Shown here: one piece after another, positions 41,675-50,041 of the stretch | Numbering within the stretch: the first letter of the stretch is position 1 | Layout: each line of letters opens with the position of its first letter | From: Mycobacterium sp. KBS0706 | GTDB lineage: Bacteria; Pseudomonadota; Alphaproteobacteria; DSM-16000; Inquilinaceae | Length of the DNA: 58,326 nt | Reading direction: 5' to 3' | Assembly (NCBI RefSeq): GCF_005938675.2 | Contig: NZ_VCCH02000051.1 | Location: forward strand, 1 to 58,326 | Notes under the pieces: model-generated | Databases searched by the model: none | Told to the model about the DNA's origin: nothing | The model's input: the letters and a program-made list of their open reading frames with translations, nothing else | Made by a program: the position numbers and the translations under genes

Positions 41675-43330
41675 TCAGCGCTGGGCGGTTTCCCATTGGG
41701 GATGGATCCACACCGGTGGATCGCCACGCGGCGGCGCTGGCCGGCCGCGGATCAGGTCGCTCGCCTTCTCGGCGATCATGATGGTGGGCGCGTTGGTGTT
41801 GCCGCTGACGATCGCCGGCATCACCGAGGCGTCGACCACCCTTAAGCCCCCGACGCCATGGACGCGGCATTCTCCGTCCACCACCGCCGTGCCGCCCTGC
41901 CCCATCCGACAGGTGCCGACCGGGTGGTAGCAGGTCTCGATCCCCTCCCGCAGATACGCGTCGATCTCGTCGTCGCTGCGCACCGCCGGGCCGGGATAGA
42001 TCTCCTCGCCGCGATAGGCGGCCAGCGCCGGCTGGGCCAGGATCTCGCGGGTCAGCCGCACCGAGTCCCTCAGGTCGATGCCGTCCTGCGGGTCCTCCAG
42101 ATAGTTGAAGCGGATCGCCGGCGGCTGGGCCGGGTCGGCGGAGCGCAGCCTCACATGGCCCAGGCTGCGCGGCCGCATCAGGTCGATATGCACCTGGAAG
42201 GAGGGGCCGCCGACATCCTCGACCGTGCCGGGCTTGATCGCGATCGGCATGAAGGTCAACTGCAGGTCGGGATGCTCGATGCCCGGCCGGCTGCGAATGA
42301 AGCCGCCGGCCTCGAAATGGTTCGACGCGGCCGGGCCGGTCTTGCCGGCGAACCAGCGCAGCCCGGTCGCCAGCTTGCGCAGGCCGCGATTGACCCCGTA
42401 CAGCGACGCCGGCGTGCGGCAGCGGTGCTGGATGACGATGTCCGGATGGTCATTCAGGTTGGCGCCGACGCCGGGCAAGTCGACCAGCGGCGCGATGCCG
42501 AGCGCCGCCAGGTCGCCCGCCGGGCCGATGCCGGACAGCTGCAGCAGCTGCGGCGAGTTGATCGCCCCGCCCGACAGGATCACCTCGGCCCCGGCCCGCG
42601 CGGTCTCGACCCGGCCGCGGCGGCTGAATTCGACGCCGACGGCGCGGCCGCGCTCGAGCACGATGCGGCGGACCAGCGCGCCGGTGACCACGGTCAGGTT
42701 CGGGCGGCCCAGCGCCGGCCGCAGATAGGCGCGCGCCGCGCTCCAGCGCCGGCCGCCGCCGGTGGTGCGGTCGATCCGGCCGAAGCCCTCCTGCCGCGCC
42801 CCGTTCACATCGGCGGTCAGGCCGTATCCCGCCTCCTGCCCCGCCCGGACGAAGGCATCGGCCAGCGGCGTCTCGGCCAGGTTCGGCGCGAACACCGACA
42901 GCGGCCCGTCGCCGCCATGATAGGTGTCGCCGCCCAGGCTGTGCCGCTCCGCCCGCTTGAAATAGGGCAGCACGTCGGCATAGGCCCAGCCCTGCAGCCC
43001 GGCTTGGGCCCAGGCGTCGTAGTCGCGGGCATGGCCGCGGATATAGACCATGCCGTTGATCGAGGACGACCCGCCGAGCACCCGGCCGCGCGGATGCGAC
43101 AGGCGGCGGCCGTCGAGATGCGGCTCCGGCTCCGACACATAGGCCCAGTTGAACCGGTCGGAGGACAGGAGCCGCCCGACCGCCGCCGGCATATGGATCT
43201 GCCAGCTGCGATCCGCCGGCCCGGCCTCCAGCAGCAGCACCCTCACCGCGGGATCCTCGGTCAGCCGCGCCGCCAGCACGCAGCCGGCGGAGCCGGCGCC
43301 GACGATGACGTAGTCGAAGCCCTTGGCCAT
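41675..43330 (-). CDS. GMC family FAD oxidoreductase (choline dehydrogenase-like)
   Basis: 551 residues. The FAD-binding Rossmann motif VIVGAGSAGCVLAARL is at the N-terminus, GMC signature 1 is around GRVLGGSSSINGMVYIRG and signature 2 is GGAINSPQLLQLSGIGPAGD. The active-site histidine is in CYHPVGTCRMG. It oxidises primary alcohols in choline-like substrates, using FAD. It lies six bases after the Rieske oxygenase gene and 16 bp before the aldolase gene in transcription order, implying an operon. Confidence 0.9.
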   Translation of the reverse strand: MAKGFDYVIVGAGSAGCVLAARLTEDPAVRVLLLEAGPADRSWQIHMPAAVGRLLSSDRFNWAYVSEPEPHLDGRRLSHPRGRVLGGSSSINGMVYIRGHARDYDAWAQAGLQGWAYADVLPYFKRAERHSLGGDTYHGGDGPLSVFAPNLAETPLADAFVRAGQEAGYGLTADVNGARQEGFGRIDRTTGGGRRWSAARAYLRPALGRPNLTVVTGALVRRIVLERGRAVGVEFSRRGRVETARAGAEVILSGGAINSPQLLQLSGIGPAGDLAALGIAPLVDLPGVGANLNDHPDIVIQHRCRTPASLYGVNRGLRKLATGLRWFAGKTGPAASNHFEAGGFIRSRPGIEHPDLQLTFMPIAIKPGTVEDVGGPSFQVHIDLMRPRSLGHVRLRSADPAQPPAIRFNYLEDPQDGIDLRDSVRLTREILAQPALAAYRGEEIYPGPAVRSDDEIDAYLREGIETCYHPVGTCRMGQGGTAVVDGECRVHGVGGLRVVDASVMPAIVSGNTNAPTIMIAEKASDLIRGRPAPPRGDPPVWIHPQWETAQR

Positions 43331-43336
43331 CGCCGC

Positions 43337-44479
43337 TCAGGCCGCGTCGGGGCGGATCGCCCGGTGGCAGAGCTGGTGGAAGTGGCGGACCAGGTGCTCG
43401 CTGCGGTTGTCCGGGGTCTCGCCGATCAGGTAGCGGCCATGGCGGAAGCCCATCGACCGCAGGCCCTTCTGGTTGGAGATGTTGAGCTGGATGTCCTCCG
43501 GCCCCAGATCCTCGTTCATCCAGCGGATGCAGGCGCGAGTCACCTCCGGCAACGGCCGCCCCTCCGGCCCGTAATAGCCGAAGCGCAGGATCGAGGTCTC
43601 CGGTCCGGTCGGGATCATAATGAAGGTGCCGACCACGTCGGCATAGGGGAAGGCGTAGATCGTCGCGTTCGGGAACAGGCCGAGATTGAAGAACCAGTCG
43701 GTCTGCCAGGTCGCGCCGTCGAGCGGCGCGCCATAGGCGTGGGTGGTGCCCGGCTTCGGCGGGCCGATATAGGTCCACCAGTCGCCGCGCGGCGTCAGCG
43801 CGTAGCCGTCGAAATCGATCAGCTGCGCCAGCTCGCGGTGCACCGGGCCGGAATAGCTGAAGTGATAGCCCTCGATCGAGTTCTCCTGGATCACCTTCCA
43901 GTTGGCGGCCACCGGCACGTCGACCTCCTCCACCAGCACCAGCCGGTCGAGATCGGGCAGGAAGCGCCGCATCTCGACCTCCGCGCCGGGCGCCATCTCG
44001 GCGATCGGCCGGGCCGCGGGGTCGAGATTGACGAAGACGAAGGATCCGAAGATTTCGACCCGCACCGGCTTCAGCCCGTGCTCGGCCTTGTCGAAATGGG
44101 CCAGGCATTCGGTGCGCGGCGCGCCGCGCAGGCTGCCGTCGAGGCCGTAGGTCCAGGCGTGGTAGCCGCAGGTGATCGCCCGGGCCTTGCTGCGCCGGGT
44201 CTCGACCAGCCGGTTGCCGCGGTGCTGGCAGACATTGTGGAAGGCGCGGATCTGCCCGTCCGAACCCTTCATCACCAGGACGCTCTGGTCGAGGATCGTC
44301 TCGGTGACGATGTCGCCCGTCTCGCGGAAGTCGTTGAGATGGCCGACCAGATGCCAGGACTTCAGGAAGATTCCTTCCCGCTCCGCCTCGTACACCGCCG
44401 GGTCGTAGAAGAACGGGGCCGGAAGAGAATAGCCGGCCTCCTGGTCGGCCTTGGTCCAGGTCGGAACCGCGATGGTCAT
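43337..44479 (-). CDS. Rieske aromatic-ring/quaternary-amine oxygenase, alpha subunit
   Basis: 380 residues. The Rieske cluster ligands are Cys84, His86, Cys104 and His107 (CQHRGNRL, ITCGYHAW). The mononuclear iron site is QENSIEGYHFSYSGPVH, with His206 and His214, and an Asp around 324-329. Length and motifs fit the glycine-betaine/carnitine/choline-type oxygenases as well as true ring hydroxylases. No reductase is encoded nearby. The divergent GlxA-type regulator and the GMC oxidoreductase favour a quaternary-amine or related substrate (inference). Confidence 0.85.
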   Translation of the reverse strand: MTIAVPTWTKADQEAGYSLPAPFFYDPAVYEAEREGIFLKSWHLVGHLNDFRETGDIVTETILDQSVLVMKGSDGQIRAFHNVCQHRGNRLVETRRSKARAITCGYHAWTYGLDGSLRGAPRTECLAHFDKAEHGLKPVRVEIFGSFVFVNLDPAARPIAEMAPGAEVEMRRFLPDLDRLVLVEEVDVPVAANWKVIQENSIEGYHFSYSGPVHRELAQLIDFDGYALTPRGDWWTYIGPPKPGTTHAYGAPLDGATWQTDWFFNLGLFPNATIYAFPYADVVGTFIMIPTGPETSILRFGYYGPEGRPLPEVTRACIRWMNEDLGPEDIQLNISNQKGLRSMGFRHGRYLIGETPDNRSEHLVRHFHQLCHRAIRPDAA

Positions 44480-44595
44480 TTTTGTCTCCCGCTGGCTGGC
44501 ATTGCCGGAAGAGTGGGAGAGGTTCCGGGCCGCAACCTGTCATTGCCCGTCACGGAGATGTCGATTTTTCGCAGGCCGCAGACGGTGGCGATGGC

Positions 44596-45630
44596 ATGCT
44601 GGGGCGGTTCGACCACGGGACATGCATGCGCAAGCTGGCCTTCCTGGTGCTGCCCGAATTCTCGGCGCTGGGCCTCGCCGCGGCGATCGAGCCGCTGTTC
44701 GTCGCCAACTGGCTGGCGCAGCAACGGCTGTTCGCCTGGACCGTGGTGTCCGCGGACGGCGGAGCGGTCCGGGCCAGCAACGGCACCGTCACGCCGGTCG
44801 ATGGCGACCTGGCGGCGGCGGAGGGAAGCGGCACCGTCTTCGTCCTGGCCAGCTTCGATTCCGCCGCCGTGGCCGGGCAGCGGCCGGTGTTGCCCTGGCT
44901 GCGGCGGCTGGCCCGCTTCGGGGTCGAGCTCGGCGGCATCGAGACCGGCAGCCTGGCCCTGGCCGAGGCTGGCCTGCTGGACGGCCACACGGCGGCGGTC
45001 CATTGGGACAACCTGACCGGCTTCCAGGAGCGCTATCCGGCGGTGCGCGTGGTGCCGCAGCTCTATGCCGTCTCGGGCGGCCGGATCACCTGCGCCGGGG
45101 CGTCCGCCATTCTCGACATGATGGTCGGCTGGATCGGCCGCCACGCCGATCCCGGCCTGGCCGGCGAGGTCGCCGAGCATCTGCTGCTCGGCCGGGTGCG
45201 ACCGCCGGAGACCGGGCAGCGGGAATCGGACAACGAGACGCAGCCGGCCGCCGACCCGGTGGTGGCGCAGGCCCTGGAGATCATGCGCGGCACGATCGAC
45301 GAGCCCCTACCCTGCGCCGCGATCGCCGACCGGGTCGGGCTGTCGCTGCGCCAGCTGGAACGCCGGTTCAGGCAGGCGCTCGGCCGCCCGGTCCAGGGCC
45401 AGTACCTGCTGCTGCGCATGGCCAAGGCGCACCAGCTGCTGCAGCAGACCGGGCTGAGCGTCACCGAGATCGCCTTCTCCTGCGGCTTCCCCTCGCCCGA
45501 ATACTTCTCGCGCCGCTACCGCGCCCAGTTCGGCTGCAAGCCCAGCGCCGACCGGCGACAGTCGACCACCGCCCCCGTCCTGCGGCAGAAACCGCGCCAT
45601 TCACTGACCGAGCGCTCAGAGAATTCTTGA
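44596..45630 (+). CDS. GlxA family AraC-type transcriptional regulator
   Basis: About 344 residues. The N-terminal DJ-1/PfpI-like domain (LAFLVLPEFSALGLAAAIEP) lacks the amidase cysteine and acts as a sensor. The C-terminal AraC domain has two helix-turn-helix motifs (IADRVGLSLRQLERRFRQAL and VTEIAFSCGFPSPEYFSRRY). It resembles GbdR/CdhR-type activators of betaine and carnitine genes. ATG 44626 is an alternative start. It is divergent from the Rieske/GMC/aldolase operon and is its probable activator. Confidence 0.85.
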   Translation: MLGRFDHGTCMRKLAFLVLPEFSALGLAAAIEPLFVANWLAQQRLFAWTVVSADGGAVRASNGTVTPVDGDLAAAEGSGTVFVLASFDSAAVAGQRPVLPWLRRLARFGVELGGIETGSLALAEAGLLDGHTAAVHWDNLTGFQERYPAVRVVPQLYAVSGGRITCAGASAILDMMVGWIGRHADPGLAGEVAEHLLLGRVRPPETGQRESDNETQPAADPVVAQALEIMRGTIDEPLPCAAIADRVGLSLRQLERRFRQALGRPVQGQYLLLRMAKAHQLLQQTGLSVTEIAFSCGFPSPEYFSRRYRAQFGCKPSADRRQSTTAPVLRQKPRHSLTERSENS

Positions 45631-45689
45631 TCTGCGGCCGCGATGCTCCGAGTCTGAGGGCAGCTGACACTTCTGACGGACCGGAGGTC

Positions 45690-46334
45690 ATGGCCCGCAC
45701 CCGCGCCCCTGACTATGACGAGAAGCGGCGGGCGATCCTGCACCGGACGGCGGAGCTGTTCGCCCGGCACGGCTTCACCGGCGCCTCGATCACCATGATC
45801 GCCGACGCCTGCGGCATCTCGAAGGCGCTGCTGTACCACTACTACCGCGACAAGGACGCGGTGCTGCTCGACATCCTGGCCGACCACCTGTCGACGCTGG
45901 TGGCGGCGGTGGAGGAAGCAGCGGCCGCCCCCGCCAGCGCGCGCGAGCGGCTGCACGCGGTGGTCGCCGCGCTGCTCGACGCCTATCGCGACGCCGATGC
46001 CGAGCACCAGGTGCAGATCACCAGCCTGAAGCTGCTGCCGCCGGAGCAGCAGGAGCAGCTGAAGGAGATGGAGCGCACCCTGGTGCGGATCTTCGCCGAG
46101 GCGCTGGCCGCGGCGGTGCCGCAGGCAGCCGCCGATCGTGCCCTGCTGATGCCGCTGACCATGTCGCTGTTCGGCATGCTGAACTGGCACTACCTCTGGT
46201 TCCGCGAGGGCAAGGGGTTGAGCCGCGCCGACTATGCCAGGCTGGCGACCGAGCTGGTCCTGTCCGGCGCCGCGGATGCGGTGGCGGCGGTGCAGGACAA
46301 GTCGGCACCCCGCCGGCGGATGGAAACCGCCTGA
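45690..46334 (+). CDS. TetR family regulator (possible PaaR)
   Basis: 214 residues. GGAGG directly precedes ATG 45690. The helix-turn-helix is at residues 25-55 (FTGASITMIADACGISKALL), followed by YHYYRDKDAVLLDILADHL. The C-terminal domain has LTMSLFGMLNWHYLWFREGK, seen in TetR proteins near phenylacetate and aromatic CoA genes. It sits immediately before paaX, 8 bp apart, so it is probably a second regulator of the paa genes that senses an acyl-CoA. Confidence 0.8.
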   Translation: MARTRAPDYDEKRRAILHRTAELFARHGFTGASITMIADACGISKALLYHYYRDKDAVLLDILADHLSTLVAAVEEAAAAPASARERLHAVVAALLDAYRDADAEHQVQITSLKLLPPEQQEQLKEMERTLVRIFAEALAAAVPQAAADRALLMPLTMSLFGMLNWHYLWFREGKGLSRADYARLATELVLSGAADAVAAVQDKSAPRRRMETA

Positions 46335-46342
46335 CCGACGCC

Positions 46343-47215
46343 GTGCCCGCCCCCCGCACCGCCCTGCGCCGGATCCTGGACAGCCTGAAGGCCGAGCCGT
46401 CGCGCACCTGGTCGATCATCATCACCGTCTATGGCGATGCGATCGTGCCGCGCGGTGGGTCGCTGTGGCTTGGCACCCTGTCCGCCTTCCTGCATTCGAT
46501 CGACATCGGCGACGGCGTGGTGCGCACGGCGATGTCGCGGCTGGCCGCCGATGGCTGGCTGGAGCGCAGCCGGGTCGGCCGCAACAGCTTCTACCGCCTG
46601 GCCGAGCGCGGGCGGCAGACGTTCCGCACCGCCACCGAGCACATCTACAACGCCCATCCGCCGCCGCCCGGCAGCGGCTTCGTGCTGGTGCTGGCCGGCA
46701 ATGGCGGCGACCGCGAGGCCGCTCGGTTGGCCCTGCAGGCCGCCGGCTTCGGCAGCGCCACGCCGGGCGTCTGGGTGGCGCCCGCCGGCACGCCGGTCCC
46801 GCCGGAGGCGGGGGACGCGCTGCGCCTGGACGCGTCGAGCGATGCTGAAACGCGGCGCCGGCTGGCGGCGCTGAGCTGGCCGCTGGACCAGACGGCCGCC
46901 GCCTATCGCCGCTTCCACGACGCCTTCGAGCCCCTGCGGGCGGCGCTGGCGGATGGCGGTACGCTATCCGACCAGGACAGCTTCATCGCCCGTATCCTGC
47001 TGATCCACGCCTGGCGCCGCATCGTCCTGCGCGACCCGGTGCTGCCGGCCGACCTGCTGCCGCCGGACTGGCCCGGCACGGCCGCCCGCGCCCTTTGCGC
47101 CGATCTCTACCACCGGCTGCTGCCGGCCTCGGAGCGCTGGCTCGACACGAACGGCCAAGCCGAATCCGGCCCCCTCCCCCCGCCAGGACCGGAGCTGCAG
47201 GCGCGGTTTCGGTAG
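46343..47215 (+). CDS. paaX: Phenylacetic acid degradation repressor PaaX
   Basis: 290 residues with the PaaX N-terminal winged helix (WSIIITVYGDAIVPRGGSLW, then VVRTAMSRLAADGWLERSR) and the C-terminal PaaX domain (FIARILLIHAWRRIVLRDPV, then PADLLPPDWPGTAARAL). PaaX represses paa genes and is released by phenylacetyl-CoA. It is directly upstream of paaA on the same strand, with an A/T-rich promoter region between. The full length is present. Confidence 0.9.
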   Translation: MPAPRTALRRILDSLKAEPSRTWSIIITVYGDAIVPRGGSLWLGTLSAFLHSIDIGDGVVRTAMSRLAADGWLERSRVGRNSFYRLAERGRQTFRTATEHIYNAHPPPPGSGFVLVLAGNGGDREAARLALQAAGFGSATPGVWVAPAGTPVPPEAGDALRLDASSDAETRRRLAALSWPLDQTAAAYRRFHDAFEPLRAALADGGTLSDQDSFIARILLIHAWRRIVLRDPVLPADLLPPDWPGTAARALCADLYHRLLPASERWLDTNGQAESGPLPPPGPELQARFR

Positions 47216-47226
47216 AGCGTCCCCTC

Positions 47227-47238
47227 CGTCATGGCGAG
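47227..47238. repeat. Solo left arm of a family A repeat
   Basis: CGTCATGGCGAG matches the outer arm of the family A palindromes, without a partner nearby. It lies 12 bp past the paaX stop and is probably a remnant. Confidence 0.5.
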
Positions 47239-47258
47239 GGGTCTCCATGCCTCTATAT

Positions 47259-47300
47259 GTTACCAAAATTATTGACTGTTAATATTTTTGTGACATATGT
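47259..47300 (+). promoter_or_regulatory. paaA promoter with overlapping inverted repeat
   Basis: An A/T-rich stretch in a GC-rich region contains -35 TTGACT (47272-47277), a 17-bp spacer and -10-like ATATGT (47295-47300). The inverted arms CAAAATTATT (47264-47273) and AATATTTTTG (47281-47290) match at 9 of 10 positions and cover the -35 box. A repressor bound there would block RNA polymerase. PaaX and the adjacent TetR protein are the candidates. Confidence 0.6.
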
Positions 47301-47332
47301 TTGGATCAAGGTCATGGAGGACGCTGGACGCC

Positions 47333-48334
47333 ATGTACACGCAGGCCCTCAACGCCACCGATCAAGCCGCCAAGCCCGTCGAGGATGCCGCCCTCGCCGC
47401 CCGCTTCCAGGAGCGGATCGACGCCGAGGACCGGATCGAGCCAAACGACTGGATGCCGGAGGCCTATCGCAAGACCCTGACCCGCCAGATCTCCCAGCAC
47501 GCCCATTCCGAGATCGTCGGCATGCTGCCGGAGGGCAACTGGATCACCCGGGCGCCGACCCTGCGGCGCAAGGCGGCGCTGCTGGCCAAGGTGCAGGACG
47601 AGTGCGGCCACGGCCTCTACCTCTACGCCGCGGCCGAGACGCTGGGCACGGCGCGTGAGGAACTGGTCGACCAGCTGCTGACCGGCCGCGCCAAATACTC
47701 CTCGATCTTCAATTACCCGACCCTGAGCTGGGCCGATATCGGCGCCATCGGCTGGCTGGTCGACGGCGCCGCGATCATGAACCAGATCCCGCTGTGCCGC
47801 TGCTCCTACGGCCCCTATGCCCGCGCCATGATCCGGGTGTGCAAGGAGGAATCCTTCCACCAGCGCCAGGGCTACGAGATCATGGTCACCCTGGCCCGCG
47901 GCACGCCGGAGCAGAAGGCGATGGCGCAGGACGCGCTGGACCGCTGGTGGTGGCCCTGCCTGATGATGTTTGGCCCGCCGGATTCCGCCAGCCAGCACAG
48001 CGACACCTCGACCCGGTGGAAGATCAAGCGCTTCTCGAATGACGAGTTGCGCCAGAAGTTCGTCGACGCCACCGTGCCGCAGGCCCAGTTCATCGGCCTG
48101 TTCCCGCCCGACCCGGCGCTCAAGCTCAATGCCGAGACCGGGCATTGGGCCTATGGCGCCATCGACTGGGACGAGTTCAAGCGGGTGCTGGCCGGCAACG
48201 GTCCCTGCAATCGCGACCGGATGGCGGCACGCCGCAAGGCCCATGACGACGGCGCCTGGGTGCGCGAGGCCGCCCTGGCTTATGCCGAGAAGCGCCGCGC
48301 CCGCGCCGCCGCCCGACGGGAGGAAACGCCATGA
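47333..48334 (+). CDS. paaA: 1,2-phenylacetyl-CoA epoxidase, catalytic subunit A
   Basis: 333 residues of the ferritin-like di-iron oxygenase family. The metal ligands are in VQDECGHGLYLY and CKEESFHQRQGYE (ExxH pairs). RQISQHAHSEIVGMLPEGNW is the conserved PaaA start. It epoxidises the ring of phenylacetyl-CoA with O2 and electrons from PaaE. ATG 47333 matches the normal start, although an upstream in-frame ATG exists at 47297. It is the first of five contiguous paa genes. Confidence 0.95.
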   Translation: MYTQALNATDQAAKPVEDAALAARFQERIDAEDRIEPNDWMPEAYRKTLTRQISQHAHSEIVGMLPEGNWITRAPTLRRKAALLAKVQDECGHGLYLYAAAETLGTAREELVDQLLTGRAKYSSIFNYPTLSWADIGAIGWLVDGAAIMNQIPLCRCSYGPYARAMIRVCKEESFHQRQGYEIMVTLARGTPEQKAMAQDALDRWWWPCLMMFGPPDSASQHSDTSTRWKIKRFSNDELRQKFVDATVPQAQFIGLFPPDPALKLNAETGHWAYGAIDWDEFKRVLAGNGPCNRDRMAARRKAHDDGAWVREAALAYAEKRRARAAARREETP

Positions 48335-48618
48335 CCACGCAGAATTTCCCCCTCTGGGAAGTCTTCATCCGCAGCCGCAACGGGCTGGCGCACAAGCATG
48401 TCGGGTCGCTGCACGCGGCCGACCCGACCATGGCGCTGCAGGCGGCGCGCGACCTCTACACCCGCCGGGGCGAAGGGCTGTCGATCTGGGTGGTGCCGTC
48501 CAACGCCATCACCGCGTCGGACCCCGCCGACAAGGGCATGATGTTCGAGCCGGCGGCCAGCAAGATCTACCGCCATCCGACCTTCTACGACGTGCCCGAC
48601 GAGATCGGGCATATGTGA
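48331..48618 (+). CDS. paaB: 1,2-phenylacetyl-CoA epoxidase, subunit B
   Basis: 95 residues with the conserved PaaB sequence WEVFIRSRNGLAHKHVGSLH, ALQAARDLYTRRGEGLSIWV and KIYRHPTFYDVPDEIGHM. PaaB bridges the PaaA-PaaC core of the monooxygenase complex. It overlaps paaA by 4 bp and paaC by one base. Confidence 0.95.
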   Translation: MTTQNFPLWEVFIRSRNGLAHKHVGSLHAADPTMALQAARDLYTRRGEGLSIWVVPSNAITASDPADKGMMFEPAASKIYRHPTFYDVPDEIGHM

Positions 48619-49394
48619 TGGCCGCGGCCATGATCACCGTCGCCGAGACGCCGCTGGTCCGCTACGCCCTGGCGCGGGCCGACGACGCCCTGATCCTGGG
48701 CCACCGCCTGTCGGAATGGTGCGGCCATGCGCCGATGATGGAAGAGGACATGGCCCTGGCCAATATCGGGCTCGACCTGATCGGCCAGGCCCGCGCCCTC
48801 TACACTTACGCGGCCGAGGTCGAGGGCGCCGGCAATGACGAGGACCGCTACGCCTATCTGCGCGACGTGCGGCAGTACCGCAACCTGCTGCTGGTCGAGC
48901 AGCCGAACGGCGACTTCGCCCGCACCATCCTCCGCCAGTTCTTCTACTCCGCCTTCGCCGATCCCTATTGGCGGGCGATGATGGGCTCGGCCGATCCGAC
49001 CCTGGCGGCGATCGCCGCGAGGTCGGAGAAGGAGAGCGCCTACCATCTGCGCCACAGCGCGGAATGGGTGATCCGCCTCGGCGACGGCACCGCGGAGAGC
49101 CGCGCCCGGGCCCAGGCCGCGGTGGAGGAGCTGTGGCCCTACACCGGTGAGATGTTCGGGGTGGATGAGGCCGAAAGCGAGCTGGTCGGACAGGGCGTCG
49201 CGATCGATCCCGAGAGCCTGCGCGAGACCTGGTCCGGCACCGTGGCCGCGGTGCTGGCCGAGGCTACCCTGGTGGCGCCGGCCACCGGCTGGTCCCAGCG
49301 CGGCGGCCGCGACGGCCGGCACAGCGAGCATCTCGGCCATCTGCTGAGCGAGCTGCAGGTCCTGCAGCGCAGCTATCCGGGGGCGAAGTGGTGA
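48618..49394 (+). CDS. paaC: 1,2-phenylacetyl-CoA epoxidase, subunit C
   Basis: 258 residues, a ferritin-like paralogue of PaaA that is structural rather than catalytic. LGHRLSEWCGHAPMMEEDMA near the N-terminus and YAYLRDVRQYRNLLLVEQPN are typical, as is SEKESAYHLRHSAEWVIRLG. The C-terminus GRHSEHLGHLLSELQVLQRSYPG is conserved. The start shares one base with the paaB stop. A family B repeat follows before paaD. Confidence 0.95.
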   Translation: MAAAMITVAETPLVRYALARADDALILGHRLSEWCGHAPMMEEDMALANIGLDLIGQARALYTYAAEVEGAGNDEDRYAYLRDVRQYRNLLLVEQPNGDFARTILRQFFYSAFADPYWRAMMGSADPTLAAIAARSEKESAYHLRHSAEWVIRLGDGTAESRARAQAAVEELWPYTGEMFGVDEAESELVGQGVAIDPESLRETWSGTVAAVLAEATLVAPATGWSQRGGRDGRHSEHLGHLLSELQVLQRSYPGAKW

Positions 49395-49402
49395 CGGCCC
49401 AT

Positions 49403-49532
49403 CCCCCTCACCCTCCCGTCGCTTCGCGCCGGGCCCCTCCCTCTCCCCGAGGAGAGGGAAAGCAGAGCCGCGGCTCCTTCACCTCTCCTTGGGGAGAGGT
49501 CGAAATCGCGCCAGCGATTTCGGGTGAGGGGG
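49403..49532. repeat. Palindromic repeat, family B, copy 4, inside the paa operon
   Basis: The outer arms CCCCCTCACCC (49403-49413) and GGGTGAGGGGG (49522-49532) enclose CTCCCTCTCCCCGAGGAGAG and ACCTCTCCTTGGGGAGAGGT hairpins, nearly identical to copy 3. It begins 9 bp after the paaC stop and ends 17 bp before the paaD start. It may modulate the ratio of PaaABC to PaaDE. Confidence 0.85.
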
Positions 49533-49549
49533 TGGCTCCGGCCCCTCTC

Positions 49550-50041
49550 ATGTCCGAGACGGACGCCCTGCGTCAGCGCGCCTGGGACGCCGCGGCCGCG
49601 GTGGTCGACCCGGAGCTGCCGGTGCTGACCATCGCCGATCTGGGCGTGCTGCGCGAGGTGACGGTGCGGGACGGGCAGATCGAAGTAGTGATCACCCCGA
49701 CCTATTCCGGCTGCCCTGCCATGAATGTGATCGCGCTGGAGATCGGCCTGGCACTGGAGCGCGTGGGCATCGGCGGCACCCAGGTGCGCACCGTGCTGTC
49801 GCCGGCCTGGACCACTGCCTGGCTGACGCCGGAAGGCCGCCACAAGCTGGCCGCCTATGGCGTCGCCCCACCGCAGGACGGCGCCGGCCGGCGCGCCTTG
49901 TTCGGGACCGAAACGGTACCCTGCCCGCATTGCCGCTCGGTCCATACCGAGCGCCTGTCGGAGTTCGGCTCGACCTCCTGCAAGGCGCTATGGCGCTGCA
50001 CCGACTGCCGCGAGCCCTTCGACTATTTCAAGTGCCACTGA
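49550..50041 (+). CDS. paaD: 1,2-phenylacetyl-CoA epoxidase maturation protein PaaD
   Basis: 163 residues. An N-terminal MIP18/DUF59 domain (VVDPELPVLTIADLGVLREV, then PTYSGCPAMNVI) is followed by a C-terminal four-Cys zinc-ribbon-like motif (CPHCRSVHTER, STSCKALWRCTDC). PaaD is thought to help Fe-S assembly in PaaE. ATG 49550 is just past the repeat; the reading frame is also open through the repeat to 49388, so a longer protein is formally possible but not supported by homology. Confidence 0.9.
   Translation: MSETDALRQRAWDAAAAVVDPELPVLTIADLGVLREVTVRDGQIEVVITPTYSGCPAMNVIALEIGLALERVGIGGTQVRTVLSPAWTTAWLTPEGRHKLAAYGVAPPQDGAGRRALFGTETVPCPHCRSVHTERLSEFGSTSCKALWRCTDCREPFDYFKCH

Noticed and set aside
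41858..45016. Plus-strand frame of over 1000 codons opposite the GMC and Rieske genes
   Set aside because: No recognisable domain. It is antisense to two enzymes with intact catalytic motifs and out of phase with the GlxA gene.
47297..47332. Upstream ATG at 47297 as the paaA start
   Set aside because: It would overlap the likely -10 box and adds 12 residues outside the conserved PaaA start; ATG 47333 fits the family.
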